A stretch of DNA of 64,000 nucleotides from positions 1-64,000 of the forward strand of contig JACCGJ010000233.1 of assembly GCA_013407085.1 (NCBI GenBank), read 5' to 3'. The position numbers and the translations under genes are program-made. The DNA comes from Atriophallophorus winterbourni. Its lineage: Eukaryota; Platyhelminthes; Trematoda; Plagiorchiida; Microphallidae. Shown one piece after another: positions 60,255 through 64,000 of this stretch (positions within the stretch are counted from its first letter, which is position 1; each line of letters begins with the position of its first letter). The notes under the pieces are model-generated. The model was not told the origin of the DNA, searched no databases, and saw nothing but the letters and a program-made list of their open reading frames with translations.

Positions 60255-60352
60255 ATGCGTGAACAATTTATGATGTATGATATCACTAGCCTAGTCGAGG
60301 CAAAGTGCAGAACATTCATAGACGGAATGTGGGCCAAGATGCTGTCAGAGAT
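60255..60352 (-). repeat. Dispersed SINE-like repeat fused to a LINE
   Basis: Minus strand ctgacagcatcttggcccac, then ctttgcctcgactaggct and tcatacatc: the 3' part of the 3264/4347 family. It is joined in frame to the LINE RT described next. Confidence 0.75.
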
Positions 60353-61455
60353 AAGAATATCTCTACTGACGGTTCCTAGAAGCTTAACATCATCAGCAAA
60401 TAGAAAGCAACGTAAGCTCAAGCAGACAACCAGGTCGTTTACAAAAGTAAGAAAAAGTAGTGGACCAAGCACTGAGCCTTTAGGCACTCCACTGAGTATG
60501 ACTGATTCATACGAGCACACCCCTGCAATTCTAGCATAGTTAGTGTGATTGATTAAGAAACTGCCTAACCATCGATGTATTCCCCTTGTGACGCCATTCA
60601 TCTTTAGCTTGTGTAGAAGGTACCTATGTTTCGCTGAGTCAAAGGCCTTTTGAAAATCAAGGTAGCATATTTCGACCACTCTCCCTTCATCGAGATGTAA
60701 TGTCACTTCATCGAGAATTAATGTCACTTCATCGAGAAAGATCAGAAGTTTGGTTAGGCAGGATATTCCTTTCCAGAATCCGTGCTGGGCATCGGATAAG
60801 AAGAAATTGTCTACCAAATGATTACATATCTGGTGCCGAATTTTTTTTCCAAGCACTTGCAAAGAATGCTAGTCAAGCTTACTGGCCTATAGTTCCGTAA
60901 ATCCGAACTAGGTCCATTTTGTATATGGCTACTACCGCCGCTCGTTTCCGCTCGTAGTATACCCTGGAGTGAGGTAGCTGCAAAAAGATTGCTGATTACA
61001 AGAATAGACGGGTGTATGCCGTCGGGGCCAGCGGTCTTAGTTTTATCTAGCTGCGGCAGAACTGAACTGACCATTTCCTGATTAACCTCTACAGAGCTAA
61101 AGAGAGGTGCTCTGCACTCGTACTTTTCTAAACGGCTACCTGAATCGCACCGATGAACAGTAAAGAAGAATGAGAGCTAAGCATCAGCGTTTTCCTGTGC
61201 AGTCAAAGCCGTGTTTTCATCATCTAGCACTAACGTACCTATTTCTTCTCTCGTTGGACTGAACATAGCCATAAAAACTTCCAAGTTAATCTTTGCTTTT
61301 TTTCAAGCCTGGATTTGAAGTCCCTTTTGGACTTACTTTGCCGCACAGCAGCTGAATTTCGAATCTGTATTTACTGCAGTCTAGATCTGTGAGTTCCAGA
61401 GAATTTGTAAGCCCTTCAGCTACGGTCACGAAATCTCATAGCCCTTCGAATTGAC
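60353..61455 (-). mobile_element. CR1/L2-like LINE reverse transcriptase, partial
   Basis: Minus strand: KSKRDFKSRLEKK (61.3 kb), LPQLDKTKTAGPDGIHPSIL (61.0 kb), LRNYRPVSLTSILCKCLEKK (60.87 kb), then one long frame 60862-60227 of 211 codons with DAQHGFWKGISCLTKLLIFL, ICYLDFQKAFDSAKHRYLLH (block A), SGVPKGSVLGPLLFLTFVND (block B) and FLFADDVKLLG (catalytic FADD). It is the longest open frame in the window. The frame contains a 21-bp tandem duplication (60690-60740, LDEVTLILDEVTLHLDEG) and runs straight into the SINE-like repeat, so the RT thumb and C-terminus are absent. Confidence 0.88.
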
Positions 61456-61459
61456 GCGC

Positions 61460-62640
61460 TCAACCAGGGGTTTTTCCTCGCGTTCTCACCGGTGCGGTAT
61501 AAGAAGCTGAGAGCTTGTACAAACAGTAGTGTAGATTAAGTGATTGTTCGAGAAAGCCAAGAAAGAATGTTTTAGGTTCCAAGGCCTCAGAGCGGGCCAC
61601 ATTCGAAATTAGCTCGCAGCATCAACGGATTTTTGGAGCACTTAAACAGGTAAGCGTCAACCTGGGACGCAACTGCCCACCACATTCTCGGAAACAGGGT
61701 CAATCGGAACCGCGTGCCTTTGGAACACCGATACTAGGATCGCTGACACGAGCTAGTGAATTTGAAAGAAAGATATTAAAGTGGTGTTCACGGGGTACAT
61801 GTGTCTTGGGAGTTTGAGAATTCATGGTGGTGCGAATCGAGGAGACGTTTAAAGGAACCGTCTTCTCAAAGCGTGACTGCGAAAGTGTTTCACTGATTGC
61901 CTACTCTCACGGAGAAAAACCTGTGTTCATATTTAAGCGTGTTCTGTTCATGTAATAGTTTGAGATCATATCTTTGGAGATAAGTGCTCGGGGTGTGTAC
62001 GATTTAGACGTTGCATGGACGAAAGGGGTCAGTCAAGATCCGGTTGGTAAGTTAGATGTCGCTGCGGTGAAGGCGATGGGTAACGGAGAATATATAAACA
62101 GCGTAACCTTTCCTCATAAGACATGTTGTGCTTATCACGGACTATCTTTGCGCATGCCGCTCGGATTTTTGTGAAAGGACCCATCTTTGCATAGCCAATG
62201 CTACCAAGTCTGTACACCGTTTTCCAAGCGTGAACGGACGTAGACTTTCAGCAGTGTCGGTGAGAGAAACAGGTCGAACGCGCAGAAAGCGCGACGACAA
62301 AAGCCAATGTTGTGATTGGATGAAGCTACGGCTCATTCGCATTGTGTGGTGCAAACGAGATCATGCTGGATGATGATAACAAGATCATTTTCTTATCAAA
62401 CACTTTAAAGTTCTGTTGTATCAAAACTGTAAGCGACATATCCAGGAAACCACATACTACACTCTAATTTGCTTTTGATGCGTTTCAATAAGTGATGGGT
62501 GCTGTCCTGTAGAAAAGTATCGATGATGTTGTCAAATAACTTAAATTCTTTTCTCATTGTCTTCAACTCACCCAAACATGGTACTCTACATTTAGTTGCG
62601 ATTTGTTTGCTATATTTAACGTTGCCTGTCATTATCGACA
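61460..62640. other. No gene seen
   Basis: Several short frames on both strands (61974-62641) have no recognised similarity. Confidence 0.45.
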
Positions 62641-62649
62641 TTTAAGCGA

Positions 62650-62765
62650 AGGCCGCAATTAAACTATTTTGATTGATCACAAACCTTTGACTTTTGCTAT
62701 ATATAATACAGCAGATATTTATTCACCTCGTGAATTAATACCGTAACCAATCGATGGGAGTTCGA
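62650..62765 (+). mobile_element. Ty3/gypsy-like RNase H scrap
   Basis: ILIDHKPLTFAIYNTADIYS, then PREL (62.66-62.74 kb), matches the TDHKPLTFA...YSPRE end of gypsy RNase H. Flanks show no other pol domain. Confidence 0.65.
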
Positions 62766-62879
62766 TCTCAAGCATTTAGCAGAGGCTTACATCCATGAAA
62801 CAATATTTGAAGGCTACGGTGTGGATGTACAAATTTGTGCTCTCATACTTTTGGATCTTATTGCTCGCTCTATTGATGG

Positions 62880-64000
62880 ATCTAGACGGATATTATATCA
62901 TTGAACTCGTCTCAACTTCCTTATTCGGAATATACTATTTTCAAGTCAAAGAAACGTGAATTCTTGAAAATCAAAATTTCCAGTTCCTACCCAACACTAC
63001 ATACGCGTGCAACATTGCTTCCAATCCAAAATAACGCAACAAATCGGATATCATCAGAACGATCTCGCTATTTGGTATTTACTGACAGTTATTTCAACAC
63101 TGTCGGATCAAATCTCACAAAAAGTCAAGTTAAATGCTACTTGTGTTTAATTGCTATTCATGCGAACTGTGAAAAGTATTTATCACCTGAATTTGTGAAT
63201 CTAAATAATAATGAAAAATTACCGGGCATCTGCTATATATGTAATCCATGCAGATTAAAAGTAACTAGTGATTTATCAAAAGCCGAAAACTTTGATTCAA
63301 TTATGGGAACACGTTCGCTGTAGAGAAGAAACTTAAACGGCTTGAAAACACGTTGGAGTCTTTCCAAACATTTGATTGACAGAAACCGCTGGAGACAGTT
63401 CAAATTGCAGTCCCTAACCACATTAACCGCAAGTCTTACAGGGAAGTGCTAACTACTACGGAAACGCTGATTTCTCCAGAAATCGACTAAAGTCCCTTCC
63501 AACAACTCGGTACGATCGATAAGTCTGCGAATCAGACATGTAGTCAAATTAATAAAAGTGCTGAATTATCGAAAGATATGCATAAGCTTAGACCGAAGAG
63601 TTTGAACACTTACATTCCCAAAAGACACACATTGAAGATTTAACGGTAATTTGTAGTAATCTCATTAAATCAACTTCTCCATCGGTAGAGCAACGCGAAG
63701 CAGATGACAGGAAACAAATGAATCATCTTTGCATGTGCTTAGGCATCACTGCCTCACCTGCGTCGCTGACGCGTTTGTTTAGACCCCCGAACTCACCTCG
63801 CGCGAACACACTCAGGTTACTGTGTGTAGTGATAATATCCATCCAAGAAGTAGAAAATATGCTGCAAATATACAAACAAACAAATCGTCTGTGCGAATAT
63901 TTCCGGGCGTTATATGGGACGAACGGCAAATTCGTCGTAATAATCCGGAATTAGCAAAAGAATCTATAAATCGCAGAGCTGTTATAGTTCATGATGTACC
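62880..64000 (+). mobile_element. CR1-like LINE ORF1 (zinc-finger protein), runs off the window
   Basis: The frame 62901-63323 encodes a Cys/His cluster (CYLCLIAIHANCEKYLSPEF...GICYICNPCR) with PHD-like spacing, typical of ORF1 in trematode CR1-like elements. After a stop, further ORF1 blocks follow in shifting frames: KSYREVLTTTETLIS (63.43 kb), LGITASPASLTRLFRPPNSP, then RANTLRLLCV (63.74-63.83 kb), and NPELAKESINRRAVIVHDVP (63.94-64.0 kb). The endonuclease and RT would lie beyond the right edge. Confidence 0.75.

Noticed and set aside
1..64000. CRISPR arrays, rRNA genes, intact tRNA genes, bacterial operons
   Set aside because: None seen on either strand. Gene structure and repeats are eukaryotic.

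Overview
The window looks like nuclear DNA of a parasitic flatworm, most probably a digenean trematode (inference). Reasons: AT-rich sequence with no operons or ribosome-binding sites; one intron-rich metazoan gene whose first two introns are only 33 and 32 nt while later ones reach 6.6 kb, a size gradient known from schistosome genes; and dense decayed retroelements of the kinds abundant in trematodes (RTE/SR2-like, CR1-like, Ty3/gypsy), with hammerhead-ribozyme-like motifs of the kind reported in Penelope-like elements.

The only host gene I can support is a complete adenylate kinase 7 (AK7) orthologue on the minus strand, 12970..59963. I could place 18 exons with GT..AG boundaries and consistent phases. 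They encode about 986 residues: an N-terminal Rossmann-like domain, a P-loop adenylate kinase domain ([12 protein letters not shown]), long acidic and coiled-coil-rich linkers, and a C-terminal Dpy-30 motif. A poly(A) signal lies 55 nt past the stop. AK7 is known in animals as an adenylate kinase of motile cilia and sperm flagella.

Layout: 1..12.9 kb is intergenic, with a dispersed SINE-like family (1.4-7.7 kb), RTE-like and other LINE fragments and one hammerhead-like motif. From 13 to 60 kb the AK7 exons sit in introns full of retroelements. These include an RTE-like copy (13.7-15.7 kb), two CR1-like copies head to head (17.0-20.9 kb), a longer CR1-like copy (25.4-27.6 kb), a stack of LINE, gypsy and CR1-like copies (29.9-35.2 kb), a fold-back sequence (37.5 kb), LINE 3' ends (40.7 and 42.5 kb), a Ty3/gypsy element (44.5-47.8 kb), CR1-like pieces (49.4-51.0 kb), an AT minisatellite and a tRNA-like SINE (52.7-53.2 kb), and CR1-like copies with a nested RTE-like insertion (55.1-59.1 kb). 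Beyond the gene, 60.2-61.5 kb holds a LINE reverse transcriptase fused to the SINE-like repeat, and 62.6-64.0 kb holds a gypsy scrap and the ORF1 of a CR1-like element that runs off the window.

All retroelement reading frames carry stops, frameshifts or deletions, so none looks competent. Both orientations occur within AK7. Element boundaries are estimates unless a repeat junction is described.
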